Assembly (NCBI GenBank): GCA_910577165.1
Contig: CAJTLX010000053.1
Location: forward strand, 1 to 22,838
Direction: 5' to 3'
DNA length: 22,838 nt
Source of the DNA: an uncultured Lachnospiraceae bacterium
Lineage (GTDB): Bacteria > Bacillota > Clostridia > Lachnospirales > Lachnospiraceae
Shown here: one piece after another, positions 1 through 8,050 of the stretch
Layout of the letters: each line of letters starts with the position of its first letter
How positions within the stretch are numbered: the stretch's first letter is position 1
Made by a program: the position numbers and the translations under genes
Notes under the pieces: generated by a model
Told to the model about the DNA's origin: nothing
The model's database searches: none
What the model saw: only the letters and a program-made list of their open reading frames with translations

Positions 1-82
1 CAGTGTCTCTGCTTTTTCAATATTCAGTTGTAACACATGTATTGTAATCCTACAGGATTTACAAAAAAATTTTAATTTTCTC

Positions 83-111
83 TTGACATTCTTATCGTTA
101 TCGTGTATGAT
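83..111 (+). promoter_or_regulatory. Sigma-A promoter of tRNA-Gly
   Basis: A consensus -35 TTGACA (83-88), a 17-bp spacer and TATGAT (106-111) place the start near 118, about 23 bp before the tRNA. A 9-bp inverted repeat, ATTCTTATC (88-96) and GATAAGAAT (109-117), begins at the last base of the -35 and covers the spacer and -10. It could be an operator or simply AT-rich symmetry. Confidence 0.85.
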
Positions 112-140
112 AAGAATCATGTTAAGGAATTCATATTTTT

Positions 141-212
141 GCACGAGTGGCTCAGTGGTGGAGTATCGCCTTGCCAAGGCGAGGGTCGCGGGTTCGAATC
201 CCGTCTCGTGCT
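141..212 (+). tRNA. tRNA-Gly (anticodon GCC)
   Basis: The full cloverleaf can be read. The acceptor stem is GCACGAG (141-147) with CTCGTGC (205-211), followed by discriminator T212. The anticodon stem TCGCC/GGCGA encloses the loop TTGCCAA with anticodon GCC, and the T-arm contains GGTTCGAATCC. The gene is single, not part of a cluster, and CCA is not encoded. A T-rich run (212-220) follows and may end the transcript. The U discriminator base fits bacterial tRNA-Gly. The isoacceptor reads GGC and GGU glycine codons. Confidence 0.97.
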
Positions 213-240
213 TATTTTTTATACACACAGATGCAAAGAA

Positions 241-364
241 GAATTATGCATCCGGCGCAGTGAGATTATATGCCTTGCACATAGGGAAGATAAACCTTCC
301 CTACTCGATTGTATAAAAACAAGTAAGTAGGAAAATCTTCTCTCCCCTGCCCGCTGCATAATTC
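241..364. repeat. Palindromic intergenic repeat, copy A
   Basis: GAATTATGCA (241-250) and its exact inverted copy TGCATAATTC (355-364) bound this stretch. Inside is an 8-bp perfect hairpin, TAGGGAAG (282-289) with CTTCCCTA (296-303). The 16-mer at 296-311 recurs as its exact reverse complement at 21584-21599. The left end (ATGCATCCG) and right end (CGCTGC..ATAA) also resemble the copy at 9562-9616. No open frame here looks real. It appears to be a dispersed, non-coding, MITE- or REP-like element. Confidence 0.6.
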
Positions 365-376
365 ATCTATGTGCAT

Positions 377-422
377 AAAAAGATAGGGACAAAGAATACT
401 AACTCTTTGCCCCTATCTTTTT
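377..422 (-). terminator. Bidirectional-type terminator after the XRE gene
   Basis: A 12-bp arm (377-388) and a 6-bp arm (390-395) pair with 411-422 and 404-409 around one A/C mismatch and an 8-nt loop. Both outer arms are A/T runs, so a U-tract exists on either strand. It lies 51 bp past the stop of the minus-strand XRE gene, which is the most likely user. Confidence 0.8.
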
Positions 423-473
423 GTTTTGGAATCGGAAACTTTCTGCAAAAGCCGCTATCAGGTCATGAATTCC

Positions 474-863
474 CTATTTCAAATGAACGGGATCGCAGCC
501 ATTCTCCTTCAGTTTTTCTTCGTATTGTATCAGAAGCTTTTTCTCGTTGCAAAGGGCTTTTCCAAGCATCTGCATCTGTACTTCTGTGCAGTCCGCAAGC
601 TGAGCTTCAATCTCCCCAAGAACCATGGCACGCGTCTGTCCCTTGTCGTTTATCTGGTCATACAAAAGCATATCCGGCCTCACCTGAAGCGCGTTTGCTA
701 ACCCGACTAAAATTGGCAGACTGAATTTTGTTTTGCCGTTTTCAATATTGCACATATGCGGCACTGAGATATCAATTACCTCCGCCAGTTCCTCCTGTGA
801 CATTTTCCGCGCTTTGCGATAAATCTTTACTCTTTTTCCGATTGCTGAATAATCAATTTTCAT
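474..863 (-). CDS. XRE-family HTH transcriptional regulator
   Basis: This 129-residue protein is a predicted DNA-binding regulator. The Cro/CI-type helix-turn-helix spans about residues 7-64: it opens with IGKRVKIYRKARKMSQEELA, and the recognition helix is in ISVPHMCNIENGKTKFSL. The C-terminal half (about 85-129) is charged and probably helical, as expected for a dimerisation tail, with no recognisable effector domain. GGAGG (871-875 on the minus strand) lies 7 nt before the ATG. It is transcribed alone, away from the zinc-ribbon gene, and followed by the terminator at 377-422. The target genes are unknown. A perfect palindrome GAATAATATTC (890-900) in its own leader could be an autoregulatory operator, which is an inference only. 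Confidence 0.9.
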   Translation of the reverse strand: MKIDYSAIGKRVKIYRKARKMSQEELAEVIDISVPHMCNIENGKTKFSLPILVGLANALQVRPDMLLYDQINDKGQTRAMVLGEIEAQLADCTEVQMQMLGKALCNEKKLLIQYEEKLKENGCDPVHLK

Positions 864-889
864 GCGATTTCCTCCATTCTCATTTTATT

Positions 890-900
890 GAATAATATTC
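890..900. promoter_or_regulatory. Palindrome upstream of the XRE gene (possible operator)
   Basis: GAATAATATTC is an 11-bp perfect palindrome 27 bp upstream of the XRE start codon. XRE regulators often repress their own promoter by binding such sites. No convincing -35/-10 pair for this gene could be fixed, and the site is very AT-rich, so chance symmetry is possible. Confidence 0.3.
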
Positions 901-1042
901 GGAAACAAAATAAAGTATTGCATAATTTTAAAATATTTTTTTTATCCTTCCTGCTAATTGCCTATTTTATCTCTTTTTTATTCCTGAAAAAGCCCCAAAA
1001 TTCTACAAATATAGTTAAGTTTTTTCTCCGTAGAATCCCCCC

Positions 1043-1071
1043 TTGAAAAACTCACAAAAAACGACTATAAT
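1043..1071 (+). promoter_or_regulatory. Sigma-A promoter of the zinc-ribbon gene
   Basis: TTGAAA (1043-1048), a 17-bp spacer and a perfect TATAAT (1066-1071) predict a start near 1078, giving a leader of about 30 nt. Just upstream, ATTCTAC (1000-1006) and GTAGAAT (1030-1036) form a 7-bp inverted repeat ending 6 bp before the -35, which could bind a regulator. Confidence 0.85.
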
Positions 1072-1107
1072 AGGAAAGAATCAACGAAAAACAGAAAGGA
1101 GTTCCCT

Positions 1108-2019
1108 ATGTGGTGCCCAAAATGTAAAAATGAATATCGGGAGGGAATTACGGTATGCGTAGACTGTAAAGTCGATCTGGTAGAATCTTTAGATAAGACC
1201 GAGGAAGATACAGAACTGCTTCATTCCTTCGCGGAGGAAGAGGATGCAAAAAAGCTTGTTTCTTATTTGGAATATTCTGGAATTTCTTCCCATTGTGAAC
1301 CAATGAAAGAGGAAAATCTCTTCGGTGTCTTTCTGGAAAAAACGAAGATGAAACAGGCAAAAAAAGCCTTCGCTGCTTTTTTGACTGTGGAAACACAAAA
1401 GCGTTTAGAGGACATGATGGATAGTGATAGTGCAGCTACCGTTATGGAGGAGGAGTCAGGTACAGAAAAATCGGTATCCAGGGAGGCGAAAGACGGGGAG
1501 GAAACAGAGGAAAACCAGGAAGAAGTTATGGAGGAACTTCGCCTTGCACTCTCGTCGGCAAGTCAGGGCAGCTATGTATCCAAGGCAGAAAAAAGTGCAG
1601 ATTACCGCTCCTCAGCCATTACCTTTCTCTTTTTTGGCGTGGTGGGGCTGATTGTAATGGGGTTGCACTGGGCGGGCGTGTTTCAGTACTTCTCCACGCT
1701 CTCTTCCATTGTACTCACCGTACTTTTTGCAGGCTTTTTGTTCGTTGGAATCGACAGTTTTTCCCGCGCGAAAAAAGCCAGGGCGGAATCGGAGGAGGAG
1801 GAGCGTTTTAACGCACAATTAAAAGAGTGGCTTGAGCAAAATCTCACTTATGACACGCTCTTAGCCGTTGACCAGGCGGAGCTGTCAAAGGAAGCAAATT
1901 TCTTAAATGAGATAAATGAGATGAAAAAGATTATCCAAAAAAATTTTGGGGAACTTGACCCTGCATTTTTAGAACATTTTACCGAAGAATATTATAACGA
2001 GCATTTTGACAATTTATAA
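1108..2019 (+). CDS. Zinc-ribbon and DUF2007-like membrane protein
   Basis: This 303-residue protein has no established function. It starts with a zinc ribbon (C3, C6, C17, C20). Residues 34-92 resemble DUF2007, the 'putative signal-transducing protein' fold (HSFAEEEDAKKLVSYLEYSG then a conserved CEP). A strongly acidic linker follows (about 100-145). Two hydrophobic helices lie at about 169-189 and 197-217, and a charged C-terminal tail continues to 303. The ribbon and DUF2007 part and the tail probably both face the cytoplasm. AGAAAGGAG (1093-1101) is 6 nt before the ATG, under a near-consensus promoter. The gene stands alone and is convergent with the BIG2 gene. Domain architecture is fairly sure; a role in sensing or membrane-protein quality control would be a guess. 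Confidence 0.8.
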   Translation: MWCPKCKNEYREGITVCVDCKVDLVESLDKTEEDTELLHSFAEEEDAKKLVSYLEYSGISSHCEPMKEENLFGVFLEKTKMKQAKKAFAAFLTVETQKRLEDMMDSDSAATVMEEESGTEKSVSREAKDGEETEENQEEVMEELRLALSSASQGSYVSKAEKSADYRSSAITFLFFGVVGLIVMGLHWAGVFQYFSTLSSIVLTVLFAGFLFVGIDSFSRAKKARAESEEEERFNAQLKEWLEQNLTYDTLLAVDQAELSKEANFLNEINEMKKIIQKNFGELDPAFLEHFTEEYYNEHFDNL

Positions 2020-2037
2020 AAGCATTTAGTAAATAAG

Positions 2038-2081
2038 GGGGAAGGTTAAAGAAACGAGATTCTGTTTCTTTAACCTTCCCC
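2038..2081. terminator. 18-bp perfect hairpin between convergent genes
   Basis: 2038-2055 pairs perfectly with 2064-2081 around an 8-nt loop, between the stop of the plus-strand zinc-ribbon gene and the stop of the minus-strand BIG2 gene. It most likely ends transcription from both sides. Neither strand has a clean U-tract after the stem (tccaaaatttt on plus, cttatttact on minus), which is atypical for an intrinsic terminator. Confidence 0.6.
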
Positions 2082-2090
2082 TCCAAAATT

Positions 2091-3305
2091 TTAAAATTCA
2101 AACATCTGTGCAGCAACCTCAGTAATATTGGGCTGCAAACTTTCCAACGCATCCGTTACCACAATCGAACGATGTGTTTTTCCATCATACCAAGTATAGA
2201 TGGTATTGACAAAATCCATCCGATCAATTTTAATTTTGGAGCCTTCCTCCGTGGGGATCACAATATTTTTTAGCGTCAATTCATAAGAAATCTTAAAAAT
2301 TTCCTGTTCTCCCCGCATAGATGACTGCATATTTAAATTTTTCACCGTCGCTTTTTTCGCATTGTACGCCAATTTCCAACTCTCCTGCAGCGATTCTTTA
2401 GTGTAGGTGGAAGAAAGTGCGGCGGCAAGCAATTCGACATCTTCTGCCTCATCCACCTGATCAGACATCACCTGGATATTGGAGATGGCATATCCGTTCG
2501 AATTCTTTACCTGCACTAAAAATAAGGTACAATCTTTTGAAGTTTCCTGTGTGGTTATCTCATATCCTTCCGGCAAATTTATGGAATAATTGCCGACTTT
2601 TCTCTCTGTCTTTTTATAATTTTTTGTTGTTACGGTCAGGGTAATCTCATCCTTTGCCAATATGGAGTCCTTATATTTTTCCCTGTTATTTGCCCAGTTT
2701 TGATATGCCCCCTCGTCCTGAAATACATAGGCATAAACAATGTAGGTAGCGCATTTTTTGGCAGTGAATTTTCCGGAAAGTTCCACCCATGCATTGGCGG
2801 TGGTCTTTCCCTTTCTCGTCAACACTTCATAATAAATATAATTTCCTGTATTTTTATTGGCTCCCGCAGCGGTCTTACAAGTGTAAGAAAGCTGATAAGT
2901 CTTATTTTTAAACAGGGCGTTGGGCTTGGTCTTTTTTAATCCCAGCGAGATACTCTTAATATTGTCGTATACGCGCACCGTCGCCTTTTTCCTCGTCTTT
3001 TTCCCCGATGTGTCCGTGATGGTACAGATAATTGTTGTACTTCCGGGCGAAACTGCGGTAATCTTTCCACTTTTGTCCACCACAGCAACCGCTTCATCCT
3101 TTGAGGAAAACAAAATCATATCACCCTTTTTTGCTCCGGAAACCTCAAGGGAACAGGTGTCTTTTCCCCCCTCTCCAAGCAGAAGAACAATGTCCGTTTC
3201 TGACAATTTTACTGCTGCCTTTACCGGCATTGCACCGGACATAAACGCGACAAATAAAAGAACACCGAAAATTATCTTCCCCCAATTTTTTCTTTGTTTT
3301 TCCAT
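2091..3305 (-). CDS. Secreted BIG2 (bacterial Ig-like) domain protein
   Basis: This 404-residue protein is predicted to be exported. A signal peptide is clear: basic MEKQRKNWGK, then a hydrophobic core, and cleavage probably after VKA near residue 30, with no lipobox cysteine. Residues about 32-113 form one BIG2 Ig-like domain, with a VAVVDKSGKITAVSPGSTTI core followed by TVRVYD. The remaining 290 residues are not recognised; they contain a possible second beta domain (about 115-225) and a C-terminal globular region (about 235-404) after the phrase VGNYSINLPEGYEI. An AGGAAAGGAG ribosome site is 6 nt before the ATG. Only 34 bp separate it from the upstream SNF2 gene, so the two may be cotranscribed. 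A surface or wall role is likely. Confidence 0.8.
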   Translation of the reverse strand: MEKQRKNWGKIIFGVLLFVAFMSGAMPVKAAVKLSETDIVLLLGEGGKDTCSLEVSGAKKGDMILFSSKDEAVAVVDKSGKITAVSPGSTTIICTITDTSGKKTRKKATVRVYDNIKSISLGLKKTKPNALFKNKTYQLSYTCKTAAGANKNTGNYIYYEVLTRKGKTTANAWVELSGKFTAKKCATYIVYAYVFQDEGAYQNWANNREKYKDSILAKDEITLTVTTKNYKKTERKVGNYSINLPEGYEITTQETSKDCTLFLVQVKNSNGYAISNIQVMSDQVDEAEDVELLAAALSSTYTKESLQESWKLAYNAKKATVKNLNMQSSMRGEQEIFKISYELTLKNIVIPTEEGSKIKIDRMDFVNTIYTWYDGKTHRSIVVTDALESLQPNITEVAAQMFEF

Positions 3306-3339
3306 AAATTGCTCCTTTCCTGCATTTAAATACCGTTCT

Positions 3340-6300
3340 TTACATTTTGAAAATTTCCTCTAACTCCTCTTTTGTCAATTTGCTGATAAAGGTCTCTTTG
3401 GCATGAATCACCGAATCAGACAGATTCTTTTTCTTCTCCTGCAATTTAAAAATTTTCTCCTCGATTGTTCCCTTAGTCAAAAGTTTTAGGACATGAACTA
3501 CATTTTTTTGTCCAATGCGATATGCGCGGTCGGTCGCCTGGTCTTCCACCGCTGGGTTCCACCACGGATCATAATGAATTACCATATCCGCCCCGGTCAA
3601 ATTTAACCCCGTGCCACCGGCTTTTAGCGAGATTAGAAAAATCGGGCGTTCCCCGGCATTGTAGCGTTTTACGTATTCTAGGCGTGCCGCAGCGGAAGTG
3701 GAGCCGTCCAAATAAAAATATTTCTGCTCTTTCTTATCTAATTCTGCCTGAATAATATGCAGCATTGAAGTAAACTGTGAAAAGATAAGGATATGATGTC
3801 CCCCAGCCAACGCATCATCCATGATCTCAAGCAACAATTCTAATTTTCCGCTGCTTCCAGAATAATTTTCCAGGAAGGTGGACGGATGACAACAGATCTG
3901 GCGCAGTCTGGTTAGTGCCGCCAACACCTGCAAATGCACGCGCTCAAATCCCTTCTGTGCAATTTCAGAGTCCAGTTCACTGCGCACATTTGCCATGTAA
4001 GACAGATATACTTTTTTCTGTTCCTCCGTCATTTCCGTTACTACCTTCTCCTCAATTTTATCCGGAAGTTCCTTTAGTACATCTTTCTTCATGCGCCGCA
4101 GAATAAATGGCCGTACCCGGCTATTTAGGTGCGATAAGACTACCTTATCATTATTCATAATCTTTTTTTCAAAGTGCTGAACAAATTTTGAATGGCTCAT
4201 CAGATATCCCGGCATCAGGAAATCAAAAATTGACCATAGTTCAGAGAGAGAATTCTCCACCGGCGTACCCGTTAAGGCAAAGCGGTGTGCCGCCCTTAAA
4301 AGTTTTACGGACTGTGCATTCTGCGAGGTGGCATTCTTAATAAACTGTGCCTCATCGATAAAGACGGTATCAAAAATAATATCCTGATAAAATATCACAT
4401 CGCGCCGCAATAGCGGATAGGAAGTAATAATCACATCCCACCCCTGTATCCCCTCGATAATAAGTTTTCGATCAGCCGGAGCTCCGTTACAGACCGTCAC
4501 ACGCACCTTTCCGGAAAATTTTTCAAACTCGTCCTGCCAGTTATAAACCAGGGAGGATGGACAAATCACCATAAATTTCCTTTTTCCGTCGCGCAGCTGG
4601 GAAGTAATATAGGAGATCGCCTGCAATGTTTTTCCAAGTCCCATGTCATCCGCCAAAATTCCACCGAGACCATTTTGCGCCAGTGTTTTAAGCCACTGAA
4701 AGCCTATAATCTGATACGGGCGCATCTGTGCGGTCACTTCGCCCGGCACCTTAAACTCCTTGTTAATTGGATTTAGAATTCGCTCAACTAAATGTTCAAA
4801 CTCTTTATTTTTCTCCACCACAAAATCGGATTCCTTTAACACATCCTCAAGAAAGAACGCGCTGCTTGTGTCAAGTTTTAACGGCTGCCCGTTGAGTTGC
4901 CTTGTCGTGATATTCAAATTTTCCAAAATATCAGAAAGATTTTTGATATCCTGATTTTCTAAATTTAGAAAACTTCCATCTTTTAAACGGTAATATTTCT
5001 TTTTCAGCTGGAACGATCGGAAAATATCATGCAGCTCCCCCTGGGAGATCCCCTCGTGGGAAAGATCCATTTCTAGCAGATCGATCTCCTTGTTCACTCT
5101 TAACCCAATATGGAATTTTCCACCGTTACGAATGCCAATCCGCTTAAATGCCTCGGAGTAATAGAGCATACAATGTTCGGCCAGATCCCCAAATTTTCCC
5201 TGTAAAAAGGAAAAAATTTTTGCGTCTTCCCGCAGAATATAAAAGCTGGAATGTGGCTCAAACCCCCTGTTTTCCAAAAGCAGCATCAGTTCCTTTTCTT
5301 TCTCATGCTGCCTCACAATAATAAAGCCTGGCACATGGGGTTCCTGAAAACAGTTGAACTCGTACTCCCCGTACCGAAAGCGAAGCTCCGCTTTGATCGC
5401 GTCATTGTACAGATCAAAATATATGCTGGGTTCCAGATCAAAATGCAAATATCTATCTTTTAATACCTCCGGCACCTCGATCATAATGGTGGAGTGCAGC
5501 TTCGGCAAAACTTCCTCCAAAAAACGCTGTCTGTTATTTCCGCGAAAAATCAGCGCGTTCTTGCCCCCGCCAAGATTATTGTAAAATGGGACATAATTGC
5601 GCAAAAACCTCCGATCCGGCTCATAGAGTACCCCGCGATAAAACAAAAGTTCCCCACTCTCAGTTAGCGGAATAATCGGTTCTTTCAGTTCGTAATCCAA
5701 CGCTATGGCCTCTTCCGACACATCCAAATCATATTTAATTTCCGGGTTTCCCCGCGTAAAACTAACATTTTCATAGGTTCTGCCATAGAGTTCAAGAGTA
5801 AAACTTCCGCCCTCAAGCACATGGAGAAGCTGTAGAAGCATTCGTTTAGAGAGAAAAAGCTGCTGTTTAAAATAAATTCGGGAAGCATTGGCATGGTCAG
5901 TGATATTCTGAATCTCCAACACATTGATCAGATAGTCAAGAAGTCGCACGGAATCTCGGTCAAACTCACTCTCACCCGGCGTGTACTGGAATTCTTTTCC
6001 AAGGGAAATACTTTCCCCCTCCGCGCAATCTGTCAGAAATTTTTTGAGCAGCTGGATCTTATAATATTTTCCGCTCCCGGCCTGAAGTGCCAATTGGGCT
6101 CTATCCTCCCCGGTGCGTAGCATGGAACGCAGCGTAAGTGTTGCGTAGAGATGATAAATATGTTTTGTAATGTGCAGATCCGGCTGATTTGCAAAATAGT
6201 CAAGCACCTGATAAACCCTTTTTTCGTCCGGATTCTGCGGGATTTCCATCGTGGATTTTTCCTGGTACTTTAACAGAAATAACAGCGCGGCAACCACATG

Positions 6301-6546
6301 CTTGCACGCTTTTTTTTCCTTGGCTTGTCCGGGACAATTGCATTTGTACTCAAAAGAACCATCCTCATTTTCTGTGACGATAACAGAATAACTGTAATTT
6401 CCCCTTACCATCATCCGATACTGGTGGCTTGTCTTCGAATATACCACATTCGAAACCCGCCCCGATTTATAATATTGTAAACCGCGGGAATAAACGGTAT
6501 CGTCGGTGGCCAGATTCCGGATACCAGTGCGGGATAAAATTAACAT
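3340..6546 (-). CDS. SWIM zinc-finger SNF2-family helicase
   Basis: This is a predicted ATP-dependent DNA translocase of the bacterial SNF2 (HepA/RapA-like) group, 1068 residues from the start chosen here. A SWIM zinc finger lies near the N-terminus (C69, C71, C81, H83: CNC then CKH). The long middle (about 110-600) matches what is expected of the bacterial SNF2-associated region. The ATPase follows: motif I DDMGLGKT (K639), motif II DEAQ, motif III LTGTP, then the C-terminal helicase half with IFSQFTSML, AGGTGLNL and QATDRAYRIGQ. The ATG at 6546 is used because GGAGGT sits 9 nt upstream; the in-frame ATG at 6588 has no ribosome site. It is preceded by a carboxypeptidase gene and followed 34 bp on by the BIG2 gene. 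No nuclease, methylase or other defence partner is adjacent, so a general role in DNA or RNA-polymerase remodelling is more likely. Confidence 0.93.
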   Translation of the reverse strand: MLILSRTGIRNLATDDTVYSRGLQYYKSGRVSNVVYSKTSHQYRMMVRGNYSYSVIVTENEDGSFEYKCNCPGQAKEKKACKHVVAALLFLLKYQEKSTMEIPQNPDEKRVYQVLDYFANQPDLHITKHIYHLYATLTLRSMLRTGEDRAQLALQAGSGKYYKIQLLKKFLTDCAEGESISLGKEFQYTPGESEFDRDSVRLLDYLINVLEIQNITDHANASRIYFKQQLFLSKRMLLQLLHVLEGGSFTLELYGRTYENVSFTRGNPEIKYDLDVSEEAIALDYELKEPIIPLTESGELLFYRGVLYEPDRRFLRNYVPFYNNLGGGKNALIFRGNNRQRFLEEVLPKLHSTIMIEVPEVLKDRYLHFDLEPSIYFDLYNDAIKAELRFRYGEYEFNCFQEPHVPGFIIVRQHEKEKELMLLLENRGFEPHSSFYILREDAKIFSFLQGKFGDLAEHCMLYYSEAFKRIGIRNGGKFHIGLRVNKEIDLLEMDLSHEGISQGELHDIFRSFQLKKKYYRLKDGSFLNLENQDIKNLSDILENLNITTRQLNGQPLKLDTSSAFFLEDVLKESDFVVEKNKEFEHLVERILNPINKEFKVPGEVTAQMRPYQIIGFQWLKTLAQNGLGGILADDMGLGKTLQAISYITSQLRDGKRKFMVICPSSLVYNWQDEFEKFSGKVRVTVCNGAPADRKLIIEGIQGWDVIITSYPLLRRDVIFYQDIIFDTVFIDEAQFIKNATSQNAQSVKLLRAAHRFALTGTPVENSLSELWSIFDFLMPGYLMSHSKFVQHFEKKIMNNDKVVLSHLNSRVRPFILRRMKKDVLKELPDKIEEKVVTEMTEEQKKVYLSYMANVRSELDSEIAQKGFERVHLQVLAALTRLRQICCHPSTFLENYSGSSGKLELLLEIMDDALAGGHHILIFSQFTSMLHIIQAELDKKEQKYFYLDGSTSAAARLEYVKRYNAGERPIFLISLKAGGTGLNLTGADMVIHYDPWWNPAVEDQATDRAYRIGQKNVVHVLKLLTKGTIEEKIFKLQEKKKNLSDSVIHAKETFISKLTKEELEEIFKM

Positions 6547-6674
6547 TTTTTTAAGACCTCCTTCAAGCTTATTCTTCCATTGTACCATATATCACATGAT
6601 TTGTGTATCTTATTTTAAAATTTTTTGTAATTTTTGGATTTATATTATATATGTATTATTCTGGGTACAAATTT

Positions 6675-7940
6675 CTAGAGATCCCCGCTCTTCCATTTTC
6701 CAATTACTCTGTACAGACAATACCAAAAATCAATCTCTGGAACTGCCTCTTTCGTCCGGATAAAACAGGAGGCATATTCCTTTTCATCGATCGTGCAGGT
6801 AACAGAGCCGACAACCTGACCCGCAGCAACCGGCGCAATTAACTCTTTCTCATAGACAACTTCTATTTTTGGTTCTTCCCACTCCGCCAGCAAAAGCGGC
6901 GCGAGTGTTAACTCATCAACTGCTGCCTTTACGCTCTCTGCAATTCCTCCAGTTACCGGAAGGACAATCTGCATCTTTTGCGGATCAAATTTTAAAGTAT
7001 CCTCTTTCTTTCCGTTAATGCTAAGCGTTGCGCACTCGGCAAATGGAATTTTCTTAAAATGAGTTAGTCCGTACTCCATCAACTTCTTTGTATCACTCCA
7101 TTTGTAAGTTTTGTTTGGCGGCCAGCCGCAGGCAAGTATTGTGGCAATCAGTGTATGATCGCCCTTTTTTAACGCTCCCACAAAACAGTAGCCCGCCTTT
7201 CCGGTAAATCCAGTCTTCACTCCGATCGCGCCATCCATCAGATACAGAAAGCGATTTTTATTTGTAACCGTAAAAGAACGCCCGGTAGTAAGCTCACTAA
7301 ACTGATAATTGGCGGTGTTGGTGATCTTGAGAAAATCCGGATTCTTGATTGCGTAGGAGGCAATTTTTGACAGTTCGATCGCCGTTGTATAATGCCCCTC
7401 CGCATCAAGACCATTTGGCGTTACAAAATGGGTGTCTGTAAGCCCCATGGTCGCCGCCTTTGCGTTCATTAACAAAGCAAACTCCTCCACGCTTCCGCCG
7501 ACGTGTTCCGCAAGTGCCACCGCCACATCATTGTGACTTTCCAACATCAGCGAATAGACCAGATCGCCTAAGCGATATTTTTCTCCCTCGCGAATATTTA
7601 ACTGCACATCCGGCTGTGCCGCCGCGTTTTTTGAGATCGTTACAATATCATCCATGGAGGCGTGTTCCAATATCACAATAAGCGTCATAATCTTTGTGGT
7701 ACTTGCCATCGCAAGCTGTTCACTTCCATGCCGCTCAAAAAGCACACGGTCATTCTCCGCGTCCATTAAACATGAAGCATAGGAGTAAAGCCCGCCTGGA
7801 ACTACCTCCTCCGCTTGCTCCAACGCCCGACTATTCGGTAGACCAGCCGCCTTAACGCCGCAAAAAGTCTGTAATTTACCGCATAAAAAAGCAAAAAAAA
7901 GACACAGACAGAGCAGATTTCTTTTTCGCAATAATTTCAT
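6675..7940 (-). CDS. D-alanyl-D-alanine carboxypeptidase (PBP5/DacF type)
   Basis: This enzyme removes the terminal D-Ala from peptidoglycan stem peptides outside the membrane. The 421-residue protein has a signal peptide (about 1-32, ending VKA). It carries the three penicillin-binding motifs of family S11: STTK (S80, K83), SHN (S135-N137) and KTG (242-244). A PBP5 C-terminal beta domain covers about 300-395. The end, IDFWYCLYRVIGKW, could be the usual amphipathic membrane-anchoring helix. GAGGGA lies about 5 nt before the ATG. It is one of two such enzymes in the window; the other is beside scpA. It lies 110 bp behind the DUF4956 gene and 128 bp ahead of the SNF2 gene, so it probably has its own promoter, which I could not fix. 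Confidence 0.93.
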   Translation of the reverse strand: MKLLRKRNLLCLCLFFAFLCGKLQTFCGVKAAGLPNSRALEQAEEVVPGGLYSYASCLMDAENDRVLFERHGSEQLAMASTTKIMTLIVILEHASMDDIVTISKNAAAQPDVQLNIREGEKYRLGDLVYSLMLESHNDVAVALAEHVGGSVEEFALLMNAKAATMGLTDTHFVTPNGLDAEGHYTTAIELSKIASYAIKNPDFLKITNTANYQFSELTTGRSFTVTNKNRFLYLMDGAIGVKTGFTGKAGYCFVGALKKGDHTLIATILACGWPPNKTYKWSDTKKLMEYGLTHFKKIPFAECATLSINGKKEDTLKFDPQKMQIVLPVTGGIAESVKAAVDELTLAPLLLAEWEEPKIEVVYEKELIAPVAAGQVVGSVTCTIDEKEYASCFIRTKEAVPEIDFWYCLYRVIGKWKSGDL

Positions 7941-8050
7941 ATTCCCTCACTTTTGCTGCGGATCTCCCCGTACAGCGCAGACATTGTTTTACCATCAGTT
8001 CAGAATATGAATAAGCAGCTTTGTCTATGCCTTGATTTTATCAAATTCTC

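Noticed and set aside
83..316. Open frames of 75-77 codons across the tRNA region
   Set aside because: They overlap the tRNA-Gly gene and its promoter and have no ribosome site.
3340..6546. SNF2 helicase as part of an anti-phage system
   Set aside because: No methylase, nuclease, DUF1998 or other partner gene is adjacent; the neighbours are wall and surface genes.
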